A DNA stretch of 64,000 nt from Kaistella flava (ex Peng et al. 2021) (GCF_015191005.1 NZ_CP040442.1:2542001-2606000), one strand, 5' to 3'. Shown: positions 17,946-27,900, numbered from the stretch's first letter. Notes: a model not told the origin generated them from the letters alone. A program made the numbers and translations.

Positions 17946-18952
17946 TCAGGTAAATTTATTTTTTCAAAACATTTTTCATCCAGTACATATTTGATCCAAT
18001 TAGAGAAACTGTATTTCTGAACTATATTTTCACTTAATTTTTGATAAGGTAAATTCATAAATTCTTCAATACCTGCCAAATCATCAAAATCAGTTACAAA
18101 AATATTGTAAGGATGATAGAAATCATATTTTCTTACTGATGAATTATTAGTTAGCACCTTTTTCTCATAAAATATTGCTTCAAAAAAACGGAATGATAAA
18201 CCATTGTGGTAAGGTAGTTTAAAATCGATTATTGCTTTTGATGATTTAGTAAATTGCATATTTTCTTCATAAGACATTACTGAATGAGAATATTTAATTT
18301 CTCCAAACTCTTCTTCATTCCTGAATGAAGGAATTGAAAGCCATGCCTTAAGTGAAAATCTTCCCGATAGGTGTTTTTGGAAGTTCCTAATATTTTTCTT
18401 ACGTTCATCAATTCCAACCCCCACATAAAAAAAATCTCTTTCATTTGGTCTAGCAATTGAATTATCGGAAAACCAACAATTAGTTAGTGGCAAAAACCCT
18501 ATATGCTTGTAATTTTTGTAATCATCAGGATCAAAAACAAAAATACGGTCAAAATAGGTCGTATAATTCAAAATATTTCTACAGACTTTCATCCCGTCAT
18601 ATTGGTATGAGATCATAATATCAGATATTTCTCGAATCTCTGACACTATTTTCTCAGGATAAAGATCTGCCCGGAAAAACAAAGCATAATCAAACCGATA
18701 CATATTCGCGACAACTTGCGTTCTTTTAAGTAATTTCTTTTGATAATCGGCTTTCTCAAGACGCTGAATATATTCCTTATCTTTAAGAAATAATCTTCTA
18801 ATTATATTAGTGTATTTTGTAAATAAAGACTTAGTGTAGGGGTGAAAACTATCATCAAAAAAAGAAATCACACTGAACCCTTCATCTTTAAAGCCCTTAA
18901 TAAATGCTTGATTAAGTCCGCTTTTATTAATAAGAAGTATGTTTTTTTCCAT
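17936..18952 (-). CDS. Unrecognised protein of the polysaccharide locus, possible GT-B-like transferase
   Basis: I do not recognise this 338-residue family with certainty. The N-terminal part MEKNILLINKSGLNQAFIKGF looks like the first strand and helix of a Rossmann-like GT-B domain. FDYALFFRADLYPEKIV and ISYQYDGMKVCRN follow. The C-terminal half has FRFFEAIFYEKKVLTNNSSVRKYDFY, recalling the donor-binding Glu region of GT-B enzymes. It is coupled by overlap to a GT2 gene, which supports a glycosyltransferase role. No signal peptide or membrane helix is evident. Confidence 0.5.
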   Translation of the reverse strand: MEKNILLINKSGLNQAFIKGFKDEGFSVISFFDDSFHPYTKSLFTKYTNIIRRLFLKDKEYIQRLEKADYQKKLLKRTQVVANMYRFDYALFFRADLYPEKIVSEIREISDIMISYQYDGMKVCRNILNYTTYFDRIFVFDPDDYKNYKHIGFLPLTNCWFSDNSIARPNERDFFYVGVGIDERKKNIRNFQKHLSGRFSLKAWLSIPSFRNEEEFGEIKYSHSVMSYEENMQFTKSSKAIIDFKLPYHNGLSFRFFEAIFYEKKVLTNNSSVRKYDFYHPYNIFVTDFDDLAGIEEFMNLPYQKLSENIVQKYSFSNWIKYVLDEKCFEKINLPECN

Positions 18953-19105
18953 TAAAGATTATCTATAGTTTAAATACAATACTTTTGCATTAATTAATAT
19001 TATGAAAGGAAATGCAAGTTAATAATTTTAGTCAAAAACTTAAAACTTAATATAAACTAAATAATGATTTAACACCTTCCCCATAACACACAGTAAAAAA
19101 TTAAA

Positions 19106-19981
19106 ATGTTAGGAACTTTACTTTGGAGACTTCAGGAATCTTTTGCAGTGCTAACTGGAAGAAAGAAAACCGAAACCATTATAAAAAATAACTCTCCACT
19201 TAATAAATGGGAATCTACTGAACAATATCTCAATGAGAATAAGGAGTTAAAAGAATTGATCAATTCCATTTCAATTGAATTTTGCTTTAGTGAATTTGGT
19301 GAAAACAGAGTAAATGCTGGCGGTAGTAATTTCGAATCAAACTCTAGGCTAGATCCTTCACTTACCTCCCTTAAAAAGTATTTTCCTAATGCAAAATATA
19401 CGGTTTATTCTGATTTCATAATTGATATTCCTGATGTGAATGTGATCGCATCCACTTCTCCGATTCCCGACAAAGAACACCCAAGATATTTATACAGAAC
19501 AGCAGACTACTTTAAGTTTTTAAGTTTGACAAACTCTGATGCCGATTTTAAATGCGTTATTGATACTGATATGTATATTGCATCGCCCGAATTTTACACC
19601 TTGGTCTATCTCACAAAGATATTTGGTTTTTGCGTACCTCAAAATCCAAGAAATCTATTAAAAAAGGATATGCGAATTTCTTTTGATACTTTTGAAATCA
19701 AAGATTTGAGTGGAGGTTTCGGTCATTCTTATAATCAAAGTCCAATGACTTTATGGAAAGATGACAAAAACGGTAACCTGTTTTTTGAAAAGTGTGCGGA
19801 AATTATGCAGAGAGAACCATCCAGAGCATCATTAGTGATGTGGAAAGCAGCAAAAGAATTAGGAATTTCGCCTTATTTACTACCTGCGGAATGGTGCGTT
19901 TGCTCTGAAGATGCCGGAATTGGCGACGAGGTTATGTTGCACGTCGGTCATCCAAAAGTAGAACAATATTATAAAATTTGA
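19106..19981 (+). CDS. Putative GT-A-like transferase of unassigned family
   Basis: The 291-residue protein is not confidently assigned. After a basic N-terminal region, ISIEFCFSEFGENR leads to YTVYSDF near 98-104 and to RTADYFKFLSL. A likely metal motif, DTD at 153-155 in CVIDTDMYIASPEF, follows. The later SGGFGHSYNQ and MWKAAKELGISPYLLPAEW resemble the acceptor side of nucleotide-diphospho-sugar transferases. It is followed after 2 nt by a family 8 transferase gene, so a related job is likely. Exact activity unknown. Confidence 0.5.
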   Translation: MLGTLLWRLQESFAVLTGRKKTETIIKNNSPLNKWESTEQYLNENKELKELINSISIEFCFSEFGENRVNAGGSNFESNSRLDPSLTSLKKYFPNAKYTVYSDFIIDIPDVNVIASTSPIPDKEHPRYLYRTADYFKFLSLTNSDADFKCVIDTDMYIASPEFYTLVYLTKIFGFCVPQNPRNLLKKDMRISFDTFEIKDLSGGFGHSYNQSPMTLWKDDKNGNLFFEKCAEIMQREPSRASLVMWKAAKELGISPYLLPAEWCVCSEDAGIGDEVMLHVGHPKVEQYYKI

Positions 19982-19983
19982 AA

Positions 19984-20919
19984 ATGAAACTTTTACCCAT
20001 CGTTTTTACTTGTGATGATCATTATTTTAAATATGCAAGCGTTGTTATTTGTTCTATCATCAAAAATAGTGATCGCAACACCAAATATGAAATTAATATT
20101 CTCTCAGAGTTTATTTCTGACGAAAACAGAGCATTAGCAAATAAGATGATACATTCATTTTCTAATTTTTCTATATCATATCATATTCTTAAAATTGAAA
20201 ATCCAGAAGAATATCACTTAAATTCATATATGTCTCTGAGTACTTACTATCGATTTTTTATATTTGACTTGCTGAAAAATTACGAAAGAGTCCTTTATCT
20301 TGATAGTGATTTAATCGTTGATAACGATATTTCCTTTTATGCCGACATTGATTTTGAAAATAAAGCTGCAATCTCGAGCCTCAGTATTTATGTTCAAAAT
20401 TTACTTATAAAAAATATCAAACATGATTTCACGCGAGATTACTTTTTAAACGTGCTATTGATGAAAGATTACAATGAGTATTTTAATGCAGGTGTCATTT
20501 TATTTAATATCAAGTTAATCAGAGAGCAAAATATAGATCAAAAATTCTTTGACGCAATTAAAGCAATCAAAAATCCGATCTTTCAAGATCAGGATATTCT
20601 CAATTCAGTTTTAAGTAATAATGGTGGAGTCAAGTTAATTTCTAAAGAATACAATTTTACAAGTGGGATGAAGTTAACGATGCCAAGATTACTCGTAAAT
20701 GCTATTTCATATCAATTAGGAAATAAGAAAAGAAATAAGTGGTTTACCATCTATCACTACGTCGGCAAAATAAAACCTTGGCAACAATATAATTCAGACT
20801 CTTCTCTGTTTTTTTACTACGCTTATAAAACACTATTTATAAAAGATATTCTACAATCTAACAAAATAGTTTTTAAAAATTCTCAAAAAATAAAACTTTG
20901 GTTGATTAGTAAATTCTAG
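19984..20919 (+). CDS. Family 8 glycosyltransferase
   Basis: The protein has 311 residues from the ATG at 19984, 2 nt after the previous stop. The retaining GT8 pattern is clear: LPIVFTCDDHYFKYASVVICSI, RVLYLDSDLIVDNDI with the DxD pair at 107-109, and EYFNAGVILFNIKL. Further on come IFQDQDILNSVL and the terminal HYVGKIKPW that supplies the last metal-binding His. Bacterial members add glucose or galactose to LPS core or surface glycans. It probably forms an operon with the gene before it. Confidence 0.92.
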   Translation: MKLLPIVFTCDDHYFKYASVVICSIIKNSDRNTKYEINILSEFISDENRALANKMIHSFSNFSISYHILKIENPEEYHLNSYMSLSTYYRFFIFDLLKNYERVLYLDSDLIVDNDISFYADIDFENKAAISSLSIYVQNLLIKNIKHDFTRDYFLNVLLMKDYNEYFNAGVILFNIKLIREQNIDQKFFDAIKAIKNPIFQDQDILNSVLSNNGGVKLISKEYNFTSGMKLTMPRLLVNAISYQLGNKKRNKWFTIYHYVGKIKPWQQYNSDSSLFFYYAYKTLFIKDILQSNKIVFKNSQKIKLWLISKF

Positions 20920-21005
20920 CTTACTCAATTTATTTACGAATAAATTATCGGGAATAAAAAAACTCTATTTTTCAACAATCATACTTTGCATAAAAGCTCA
21001 ATTAT

Positions 21006-22016
21006 ATGAATCCACAAGTCAGCATTATCACCACCTTTTACAATTCAGTTTCTCTGGGCGATTTTGTCAATAAATCGATGGACTCCCTTCTTAATCAATC
21101 TTATAGAAATATTGAATTCATTTGTGTAAATGATGGTTCTAAAGATGATACTCTAAATCAACTTTTGACCTATCAGAAAAAAGACGATCGAATTAAAATC
21201 GTCAATAAGGAAAATGAGGGAACCGCACAATATGCAAAAGCGGCAGGACAAGATGTTGCAACTGGCGCTTACATCATGCTTTTTGATCATGATGATTCTA
21301 TTTCTTCCGATGCAGTTGAAAAAGCAGTTCAGGAATTTATAAAAAATCCAGAATTGGATATGGTTGGAATGACTGTGAAAACAGTATTTAGCGATGGTAA
21401 AATAAAAAACATTTACGCTTTGGATGAATTATTAGAAAATGTCGACGAATATAAGTCTCATTTGATTACAGGTTCTGACGCACTTCAAAAAACAATCGGC
21501 CGATATGATATTCATTTTCGTGGTTTTTATCGCAAAGACCTCTTTAAGAAAGTTTCGTTTCGATTTACAGAACGACTATTAAATGCAGACGAAATTGTAG
21601 AACGACAACTTTTGCAATATGCTCATAAAATAGGAACTTGCAACGGAATTTACACCCACTATATTTTTCTAAATTCTTCCGCGAAGTCTTTTAACTTAAA
21701 AAAAATAGACATCGTATCCACAGATCTTTACATGAGAGATTTTGCTAAAAAACTCAACTTATATGAAAGTAGGAAAGCAATTTTTGAAAGCGTTGCTTAT
21801 AAAAACTTTATCGATGCCATCAAAGTTTATCAGCACTTTAAACCAACGCTTTCAGCGGAACAAAATGAATTTTATAACAATAGACTAAAAAGCGCTTTCG
21901 ACGGTTTAGATAAAAAAACAGTCTTAGGAACCTACAGAGGTTTTACAAAAGTTTACAATCAAATTCTACTTTCTAATTTTTCTTTACTCAATCAATTTTA
22001 TAAAATTAAAAAGTAA
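21006..22016 (+). CDS. Family 2 glycosyltransferase
   Basis: This 336-residue GT2 protein has VSIITTFYNSVSLGDFVNKSMDSLL, FICVNDGSKDDT at about 38-49 and the metal motif FDHDDS at 93-98. FHFRGFYRKDLF-type acceptor-side elements follow, and the C-terminal half is long and basic. It converges with the next gene on the other strand with no intergenic DNA. That arrangement suggests local rearrangement in the locus. Confidence 0.9.
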   Translation: MNPQVSIITTFYNSVSLGDFVNKSMDSLLNQSYRNIEFICVNDGSKDDTLNQLLTYQKKDDRIKIVNKENEGTAQYAKAAGQDVATGAYIMLFDHDDSISSDAVEKAVQEFIKNPELDMVGMTVKTVFSDGKIKNIYALDELLENVDEYKSHLITGSDALQKTIGRYDIHFRGFYRKDLFKKVSFRFTERLLNADEIVERQLLQYAHKIGTCNGIYTHYIFLNSSAKSFNLKKIDIVSTDLYMRDFAKKLNLYESRKAIFESVAYKNFIDAIKVYQHFKPTLSAEQNEFYNNRLKSAFDGLDKKTVLGTYRGFTKVYNQILLSNFSLLNQFYKIKK

Positions 22017-23015
22017 TTACCGGTAATACATATATTTAAAAAGTCGCATTGCGATGGAAGTAGGAAGTTCTAATTTAACTGCTTTTTTCTTTGTTTCAAA
22101 AGTATAATTTGATCTGAAATAATCTCGAAATCTTAAATTAGGATATTTCTTGTAAAGATTAAAACTGTATATCCAAGAGGAATCTTCTTTCTTAGCTTTC
22201 CAGTTCATAATTAGCGTCATGGTTTTGTAATTGATGATATGTGTTCGAATCAAAGCCTTGATTTCTTGATGATTTTCAGATTTCAACGCCGCATCAAAAT
22301 AGCCAATGATCGTAGCCCAATTATCAAAATGCTTTTTATCACGATTATGAATTACTGATTTTTGATGTAGAAAATAGGTATAAGTAATCCCTTTATGAAT
22401 CGCAATTTTATTTAATTTCAACATGAAATGAAAAGTCCATAACTCATCTTGTGCAAATAGTCCTGGGATAAAATTGATTTTATTTCTCCGAATAAAATCA
22501 ACAATAAATAATTTGTTAACGGCATAAGTAACCAACTCGGAATTTGCAAAAGCACTCATTATTTTATCGTTTCCTGTAATAATTTCCTTCTCAGATTGTA
22601 TTTTTATACAAATTGATTTTTCGCCAGATTCCAGTTGCTCGCATTCTAGCTGAGAGATTGTCATTTCTGCACCCGTTCTTTCTGAAATTTCAACTAAGGT
22701 TTCAATACAATTAGGAGTAATCGTATCATCACTATCAAGAAAAAAAAGATACTTACCCTCTGCCGTATCGATTCCCTTATTTCGAACAACCGACAAACCG
22801 GAATTTTTTTCTAAATGAAGAATTTTCCAATTTTTCAAACGGTATTCTTTGATATATTTTTCAGCAATTTCAACACTATTATCTGGAGTTTGATCATTGA
22901 TTAATGTCACTTCCAAATCAGTGTAGGTCTGATTTCTTACCGAATCCAAGCATTTTACCAAAAAATCTTCACATTTAAAGAGTGGAATTGAGATTGTAAC
23001 TAAGGCTTGGCGCAT
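22017..23015 (-). CDS. Family 2 glycosyltransferase
   Basis: This 332-residue protein has the GT2 fold: VTISIPLFKCEDFLVKCLDSV, LINDQTPDNS at about 38-47, SVVRNKGIDTAEGKYLF and the metal motif LDSDDT at 93-98. FAQDELWTFHFML and the tyrosine-rich HKGITYTYFLHQ match WaaE/EpsJ-like members. It lies alone on the minus strand, back to back with a plus-strand GT2 gene at 23174. Confidence 0.9.
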   Translation of the reverse strand: MRQALVTISIPLFKCEDFLVKCLDSVRNQTYTDLEVTLINDQTPDNSVEIAEKYIKEYRLKNWKILHLEKNSGLSVVRNKGIDTAEGKYLFFLDSDDTITPNCIETLVEISERTGAEMTISQLECEQLESGEKSICIKIQSEKEIITGNDKIMSAFANSELVTYAVNKLFIVDFIRRNKINFIPGLFAQDELWTFHFMLKLNKIAIHKGITYTYFLHQKSVIHNRDKKHFDNWATIIGYFDAALKSENHQEIKALIRTHIINYKTMTLIMNWKAKKEDSSWIYSFNLYKKYPNLRFRDYFRSNYTFETKKKAVKLELPTSIAMRLFKYMYYR

Positions 23016-23143
23016 TTATATTTATTAATTAGTTGCAAAGTAAGCGAATTTTAATACGATCAAAAATAGAAACTCCATTTTTTCGGATGAGTTCTTCCCA
23101 AATTGACCTATTTCATAAGACTAATGAAATACAATTAATATCG

Positions 23144-23151
23144 TATTTTTG
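23144..23151 (+). promoter_or_regulatory. Possible -7 promoter box for the GT2 gene at 23174
   Basis: TATTTTTG matches TAnnTTTG and ends 22 nt before the ATG at 23174, in the gap between divergent genes. No clear -33 element was found. Confidence 0.35.
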
Positions 23152-23173
23152 AACAGAAATAAAAAAATAAAAA

Positions 23174-23989
23174 ATGCTATTTTCAATTCTTATTGCAAAT
23201 TATAATAACTGGAAATATTTTCAGGAATGCTATCAGAGTATTTTAAATCAATCTTTTCAGAATTTTGAAATTGTAATCGTTGATGACTGCTCTACGGATA
23301 ATTCATATAAGCAACTTGAATTATTATCTCACAAAGATTCGAAAATTAAACTGTTTCGCAATTTGAAAAATGAAGGTGTAGGTTATACTAAAGCAAAATG
23401 TGTAGAAAATGCAAATGGAGAAATACTTGGCTTTTTAGATCCTGATGATTCTATATTTGAAAATGCTATCGAGAGAAGTTTAGAAGAGTATTCCAAAGAT
23501 AATAGTGTCAGTGCAACTTACTCGCAAATAATTTTGTGTGACGATTATATGAAGCCTTTAAACGTTTATTCTCGTACCCGAAAAATTAAAAATAATAATA
23601 ATTTTTTTTTCAACATCAATAATGAAGTTTCCCATTTTTTCACTTTTAAGAAAAGTATTTATCAAAATACAGTTGGGATTAATAAAACTCTGGCTTTATC
23701 TGAAGATTTTGACATGTATTTAAAAATATATGAAAAGGGGAAACTTCAATATATTGAAGAACCTCTATATTTATATCGTTTACATAGTAAAGGAATCTCA
23801 CAAGATAAGTCTAAGAAAAAGAAACTCACTGAAAACTGGAATAAAGTTTTATATGAAACATGTTTAAGGAGAGAAATCACGCAAATAGGGAATTACAAAA
23901 TAACACAAGAGTCAAATTTATCAAAGATTATCTTTGAATCGGAAAATAATTTAATTTCGAAAGTTAAACGATATTTAAAAATTAATTAA
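23174..23989 (+). CDS. Family 2 glycosyltransferase
   Basis: This 271-residue protein shows FSILIANYNNWKYFQECYQSI, IVIVDDCSTDNS at about 33-44, GVGYTKAKCVENANGEILGF and the metal motif LDPDDS at 88-93. It ends soon after the GT2 domain with a basic tail. The GNAT-like gene begins 5 nt after its stop, and a deacetylase and another transferase follow on the same strand, so these genes probably form one operon. Confidence 0.9.
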   Translation: MLFSILIANYNNWKYFQECYQSILNQSFQNFEIVIVDDCSTDNSYKQLELLSHKDSKIKLFRNLKNEGVGYTKAKCVENANGEILGFLDPDDSIFENAIERSLEEYSKDNSVSATYSQIILCDDYMKPLNVYSRTRKIKNNNNFFFNINNEVSHFFTFKKSIYQNTVGINKTLALSEDFDMYLKIYEKGKLQYIEEPLYLYRLHSKGISQDKSKKKKLTENWNKVLYETCLRREITQIGNYKITQESNLSKIIFESENNLISKVKRYLKIN

Positions 23990-23994
23990 TTCAA

Positions 23995-25047
23995 GTGTTA
24001 GAATACTTTAAACTTTCAGAAAAGAAAACTCTCTCGTTGAATACAATTAGCAAATTTAACGATGAATGTTTTTCAATACGCAAACCTCATCAGCATTATG
24101 ACATTTATCGATTTGTCCAAAATCCTTTTGCATCGACCGAAAAAGATTTTATCTATAGTGTTGAGAAAGACAGACAATATGTCGCTCAAATGCTAACGAT
24201 GCCAGTTCCGCTTTCTTTGAATGAAGAAATTATTCCAGCGTTTTGGGGACAAGACTATTTTGTCTTAGAAGAAAACAGAGGAGAAGGAATAGGAAAGGAG
24301 CTCGCTAACTATTATTTAGGAAGAGATTATTATATAGCAGTTGGATTTTCTGCAAAATCAGCCATCATCCATCAAAAAATGGGCGCTAAAAAAATTGGTT
24401 ATCTAAGTTTTTATATAAAGTGGGCATCGCCAATTAGTAAATTGAAGTTCCTAATTTGGAGAGGTTTTAAAGTCAAAGTAAAAGCGGTTACTTCATACCA
24501 ATTACCAAATAAAGTGGGGCAGTTTAAAAAAATAAACAGATCGTCCGAACTTGAATTACCACAACTCAATTGGAATGAGAATGTAATTGAATCCTTGAGG
24601 AATCGCGATTATTTCAACTGGCGTTTTTTTTATAAATCCAAGCCTTATTCCGTCTATCAATCCGAGAAAACAACAGAAGGAAATGCGGCATATTTTGTTG
24701 TGAAACCTCATTTTTACAGAGGAGTAAATTGGTTGCAAGTAGTTGATTATCGATTTAACAATTTGGATATCGTCCAATTTTATTCCATATTAAAAAGTGT
24801 TGAAGCACTCCGAAAGAAAATGAATTTATTTGGGGTATTGATTACTTCGACTCAAAAAATCAGCAATGACCTTCTAAATAAAAAGAAATTTGAACGCTAT
24901 AAAAACGAAGTAGTGCTAACGACTTATCCTTTTGAACATCAGGAAACTGATGCAGAACACAATCACTTTATCATCAGCTTTTCCGACAGCGATTTAGATA
25001 TGCATAATTACCTGGGTCGCTTTTATTATGATGAAGGTTATGTTTAA
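23995..25047 (+). CDS. GNAT-family acetyltransferase-like protein
   Basis: The protein has 350 residues with a GTG start, 5 nt after the previous gene. The middle of the N-terminal half has DYFVLEENRGEGIGKELANYYL at about 82-104. This fits the acetyl-CoA pyrophosphate-binding R-G-x-G-x-G/A loop of GNAT enzymes, and AVGFSAKSAIIHQKMGAKKIG follows. The C-terminal half (170-350) looks like a second, degenerate GNAT-like domain with NRDYFNWRFFYKS. The position in a glycan operon suggests N-acetylation of an amino sugar, but this is inference. Confidence 0.65.
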   Translation: MLEYFKLSEKKTLSLNTISKFNDECFSIRKPHQHYDIYRFVQNPFASTEKDFIYSVEKDRQYVAQMLTMPVPLSLNEEIIPAFWGQDYFVLEENRGEGIGKELANYYLGRDYYIAVGFSAKSAIIHQKMGAKKIGYLSFYIKWASPISKLKFLIWRGFKVKVKAVTSYQLPNKVGQFKKINRSSELELPQLNWNENVIESLRNRDYFNWRFFYKSKPYSVYQSEKTTEGNAAYFVVKPHFYRGVNWLQVVDYRFNNLDIVQFYSILKSVEALRKKMNLFGVLITSTQKISNDLLNKKKFERYKNEVVLTTYPFEHQETDAEHNHFIISFSDSDLDMHNYLGRFYYDEGYV

Positions 25048-25151
25048 ACTAAAGAATGTTATCAAGATAAATTGTACCCAATCTTTCATAGTTAAAAGTA
25101 AGTTTGCATGTTGTTAATTACTACATTAAAAAAATACAGAAACACCTAACT

Positions 25152-26063
25152 ATGGCGAAGATTATTAACTTTCACGATGTTCACGACCGTACATGGTTTG
25201 AAGAAACTCTTGATGTGATACAAGACCTCTACGAAGTTATACCATTTGAAGAAATTCAGAACTTCTACAAAGGAAAAGTTACGTCAAAAAACATCACTCA
25301 TCTGACTGTGGATGATGGCCATAGTTCGACGTATTCTTTGATTTATCCAATTTTAAAAGAAAGAGGATTAACAGCATCAATTTTTGTTTCACCCAAGATA
25401 ATTCAAGAAAAAACTAATTTTTGGTATTCTGAAAGTAGTGATTATGATAAAGAGAAATTACTTAATTGTATTGGGGAGATTTTGAACATCAAACGCGAGA
25501 GCCTCAATGATATTTACCCGCGCTCACTAATGAAAGTTTTGAGCTTAAGTCAAAATTGGGAAATTATTAAATTATACCAGGAAAAATACTATGAGCCCAC
25601 AAAGTGCGGTCAATATATCACACTAAATCAATTATTAGAATTAGAAAGATCTGGCGTTTTCGACATAGGTGCTCATACAATGAATCATCCTATTTTGGCC
25701 AATGAGAATGATTTGACGTCCGAACTTGAAATCAAAAAATCAATCATTGTATTAGGAGAATTGCTTAATAGAAGAGTAACTACTTTTGCTTATCCAAACG
25801 GAAGCGTAAATTTGGACTTTGGTAAAAGAGAAATAAAATTTTTGCGAGAGGCTGAAGTAGAATATTCTTTCTCATTTGAATTCAAAAACTTAGCTAAAAA
25901 TGATAATTTATTATCTATTCCACGCTATGGCCTCTATCATGGGAACAAAGACTTTGTTCGTAAAAAGTTAAAGTACGGAGCAATCTGGGAACCTATAAAA
26001 AAACGAATATTAAATAATGAGGATAAATACAGGGAAGAATTAAAGAAAAAATTCGGATTATAG
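25152..26063 (+). CDS. Polysaccharide deacetylase (NodB-homology, CE4) family protein
   Basis: The protein has 303 residues from the ATG at 25152; the in-frame TTG at 25104 is less likely because it adds 16 residues before the first strand. CE4 motifs are seen: LTVDDGHSS (motif 1, Asp pair), FDIGAHTMNHPILA (motif 2, HxxxH metal site) and FAYPNGS (motif 3). These enzymes remove N- or O-acetyl groups from glycans. No signal peptide is visible, so it may act on an intermediate in the cytoplasm. It sits next to an acetyltransferase-like gene. Confidence 0.85.
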   Translation: MAKIINFHDVHDRTWFEETLDVIQDLYEVIPFEEIQNFYKGKVTSKNITHLTVDDGHSSTYSLIYPILKERGLTASIFVSPKIIQEKTNFWYSESSDYDKEKLLNCIGEILNIKRESLNDIYPRSLMKVLSLSQNWEIIKLYQEKYYEPTKCGQYITLNQLLELERSGVFDIGAHTMNHPILANENDLTSELEIKKSIIVLGELLNRRVTTFAYPNGSVNLDFGKREIKFLREAEVEYSFSFEFKNLAKNDNLLSIPRYGLYHGNKDFVRKKLKYGAIWEPIKKRILNNEDKYREELKKKFGL

Positions 26064-26177
26064 TTTTAAACTAAAATCATAAATATATTAACTAATTTAG
26101 CAGTTCAGAAAACCGATAAATTACCAGTATTTAAGCAGCAGTATAGAAACTTAGACATAGTAATGGAAGAATTATAG

Positions 26178-27317
26178 ATGGAAGGAGGTTCAAAGAAAAA
26201 GAAAGTTTTATTTCGCAATCGTTCCATGGAAATGGGTGGAACTGAAAATGTTTTACTCACTATCTTAACTCATTTAGATAAGTCAAAATACGATATTACC
26301 TTGCTTCTAAATTATTATCAGGGGGAATTTTTAGATCGAATACCTAAGGAAATTAGGATCTTAAGTATTGGAAAAGGTGTAGATAGTTTATCTAAAAATA
26401 AGATTATCCATTTTACTCAAAAAACGCTCAGAAGAATTAAATACTATATTTTTCAGAAGAATCCCACTTGGTTTTACAAAAAGCATGACCTTTTAAATTT
26501 GGATATTGAGGTTGCATTTAGTCATTACATGTATGATGACATATTAAACAGTCCTAATCGAGAAAGCAAGAAGGTATTTTGGTACCATGGAGATTTAAGA
26601 AATTCAGGTTTTTCGTTTGATGATAACATTCAGATCATTAATAAAATGAAACGATTTTCTGCGGGTGTTTTCGTTTCTTATTTCTCTAAAAATATTGTGG
26701 AAAAAACTTGGAAAGTACATTTACCAAATTCGCAGGTTATCCATAATCCTATGCCCATCGAAGAAATATTTAAGAAATCAGAACTAAATGAACTTTTTGA
26801 TTATGGTAAAATTGATTTCATTTCCTTAGGAAGACTATTTTATCAAAAGGGGTTTAAAGATTTACTAAATGCTCATATACGTCTAATCCGAGAGGGTTAC
26901 TCTATTAAAACTTTACTTATTGGAGAGGGAAGTCAAAAAACCGAGTTAAAACAAATAATTTCGGCAAACCACGTTGAGGATAGCTTTATTTTAGCTGGTT
27001 ATCATGATAATCCTTTTCCTTACATCAAAAAAGCTCAATTTTTCGTTCTACCTTCCTACAGTGAAGGCTATCCTTTGGTAATAGCAGAAGCGCTTCTGTT
27101 AAATACTTATGTTTTATCTACAAATGTTGGTGGAATTTCGGAAATGATAGATTCGAAGGACCATGGTATTTTATTTTCACCTGGGGAGGATAATGTATAT
27201 AATGCTATGAAATGGGCTTTAGAACGAGAAAAAAATAGTGGTAACAAAAATATTAAAGAAAAATTATTTAATAAAAATACTAAAATTTTCGAGCAAATAA
27301 ATAGCTTATTTGACTAA
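26178..27317 (+). CDS. Family 4 glycosyltransferase (GT-B fold)
   Basis: This 379-residue protein begins KKKVLFRNRSMEMGGTENVLL, the GT4 nucleotide-sugar entry loop (GG-x-E). The C-terminal domain has ISLGRLFYQKGFKDLLNAH, LLIGEGSQKTELK and FFVLPSYSEGYPLVIAEALLLNTYVLSTNVGG, with the conserved E-x7-E region. It resembles the protein encoded at 28331, so the two are probably paralogues. A purine-rich stretch directly precedes the ATG. Donor and linkage unknown. Confidence 0.93.
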   Translation: MEGGSKKKKVLFRNRSMEMGGTENVLLTILTHLDKSKYDITLLLNYYQGEFLDRIPKEIRILSIGKGVDSLSKNKIIHFTQKTLRRIKYYIFQKNPTWFYKKHDLLNLDIEVAFSHYMYDDILNSPNRESKKVFWYHGDLRNSGFSFDDNIQIINKMKRFSAGVFVSYFSKNIVEKTWKVHLPNSQVIHNPMPIEEIFKKSELNELFDYGKIDFISLGRLFYQKGFKDLLNAHIRLIREGYSIKTLLIGEGSQKTELKQIISANHVEDSFILAGYHDNPFPYIKKAQFFVLPSYSEGYPLVIAEALLLNTYVLSTNVGGISEMIDSKDHGILFSPGEDNVYNAMKWALEREKNSGNKNIKEKLFNKNTKIFEQINSLFD

Positions 27318-27339
27318 ATTTAATTCATAATTATTTGCA

Positions 27340-27900
27340 ATGAATATCTTCTACAGAATCATTCTAAAAATTAACACTATTTGCTTGGAGTTACGCGATA
27401 AAGCATACATCGAAATCTGTAAATCCCGCGGATTGAAAGTCGGAAAAGATGTAGTGTTTATTGAAGCTCCAAAGTTTGGGTCAGAACCGTACTTAATTGA
27501 AATAGGAGATCGAACAAAAATTACGGCAAACTGTACCTTCATCAATCATGATGGCGCAATGTATGTGATTCGCTCGATGGAGAAATATCGCGATGCCAGA
27601 AATTTCGGACGAATAAAAATCGGCAAAAACTGCTTCATCGGAAATAACTGTACGATTCTTCCTGGTGTTGAAATGGGCGATAATTGTATTCTGGGCGCGG
27701 GTTCTGTACTCAATTCTTCTACTCCATCAAATTCTGTTTTTGCAGGAACTCCCGCGAAATTCATTTGTACGATTGAAGAATACGGCGATAAAGCATTGAA
27801 GAACAACGTGATGTATCCACGTGAACTAGAAGACATTCGACCAAATCTGGATGCGTATATTAAAGAAAATCTCCCTCACAATTACAAACCCGTAAAATAA
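27340..27900 (+). CDS. Left-handed beta-helix acyltransferase (WcaF/maltose O-acetyltransferase-like)
   Basis: This 186-residue protein has hexapeptide repeats through about residues 50-140: IEIGDRTKI, IKIGKNCFIGNNCTILPGVEMGDNC and ILGAGSVLNSSTPSNSVFAGTPAKFIC. The histidine in TFINHDGAMY at about 68 is the likely catalytic base. Such proteins usually acetylate hydroxyl groups of sugars using acetyl-CoA and act as trimers. It lies 22 nt after a GT4 gene and is probably co-transcribed. Confidence 0.88.
   Translation: MNIFYRIILKINTICLELRDKAYIEICKSRGLKVGKDVVFIEAPKFGSEPYLIEIGDRTKITANCTFINHDGAMYVIRSMEKYRDARNFGRIKIGKNCFIGNNCTILPGVEMGDNCILGAGSVLNSSTPSNSVFAGTPAKFICTIEEYGDKALKNNVMYPRELEDIRPNLDAYIKENLPHNYKPVK

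Noticed and set aside
27546..27836. Minus-strand 96-codon frame
   Set aside because: It is the shadow of the beta-helix acyltransferase gene, whose hexapeptide repeats produce open antisense frames.
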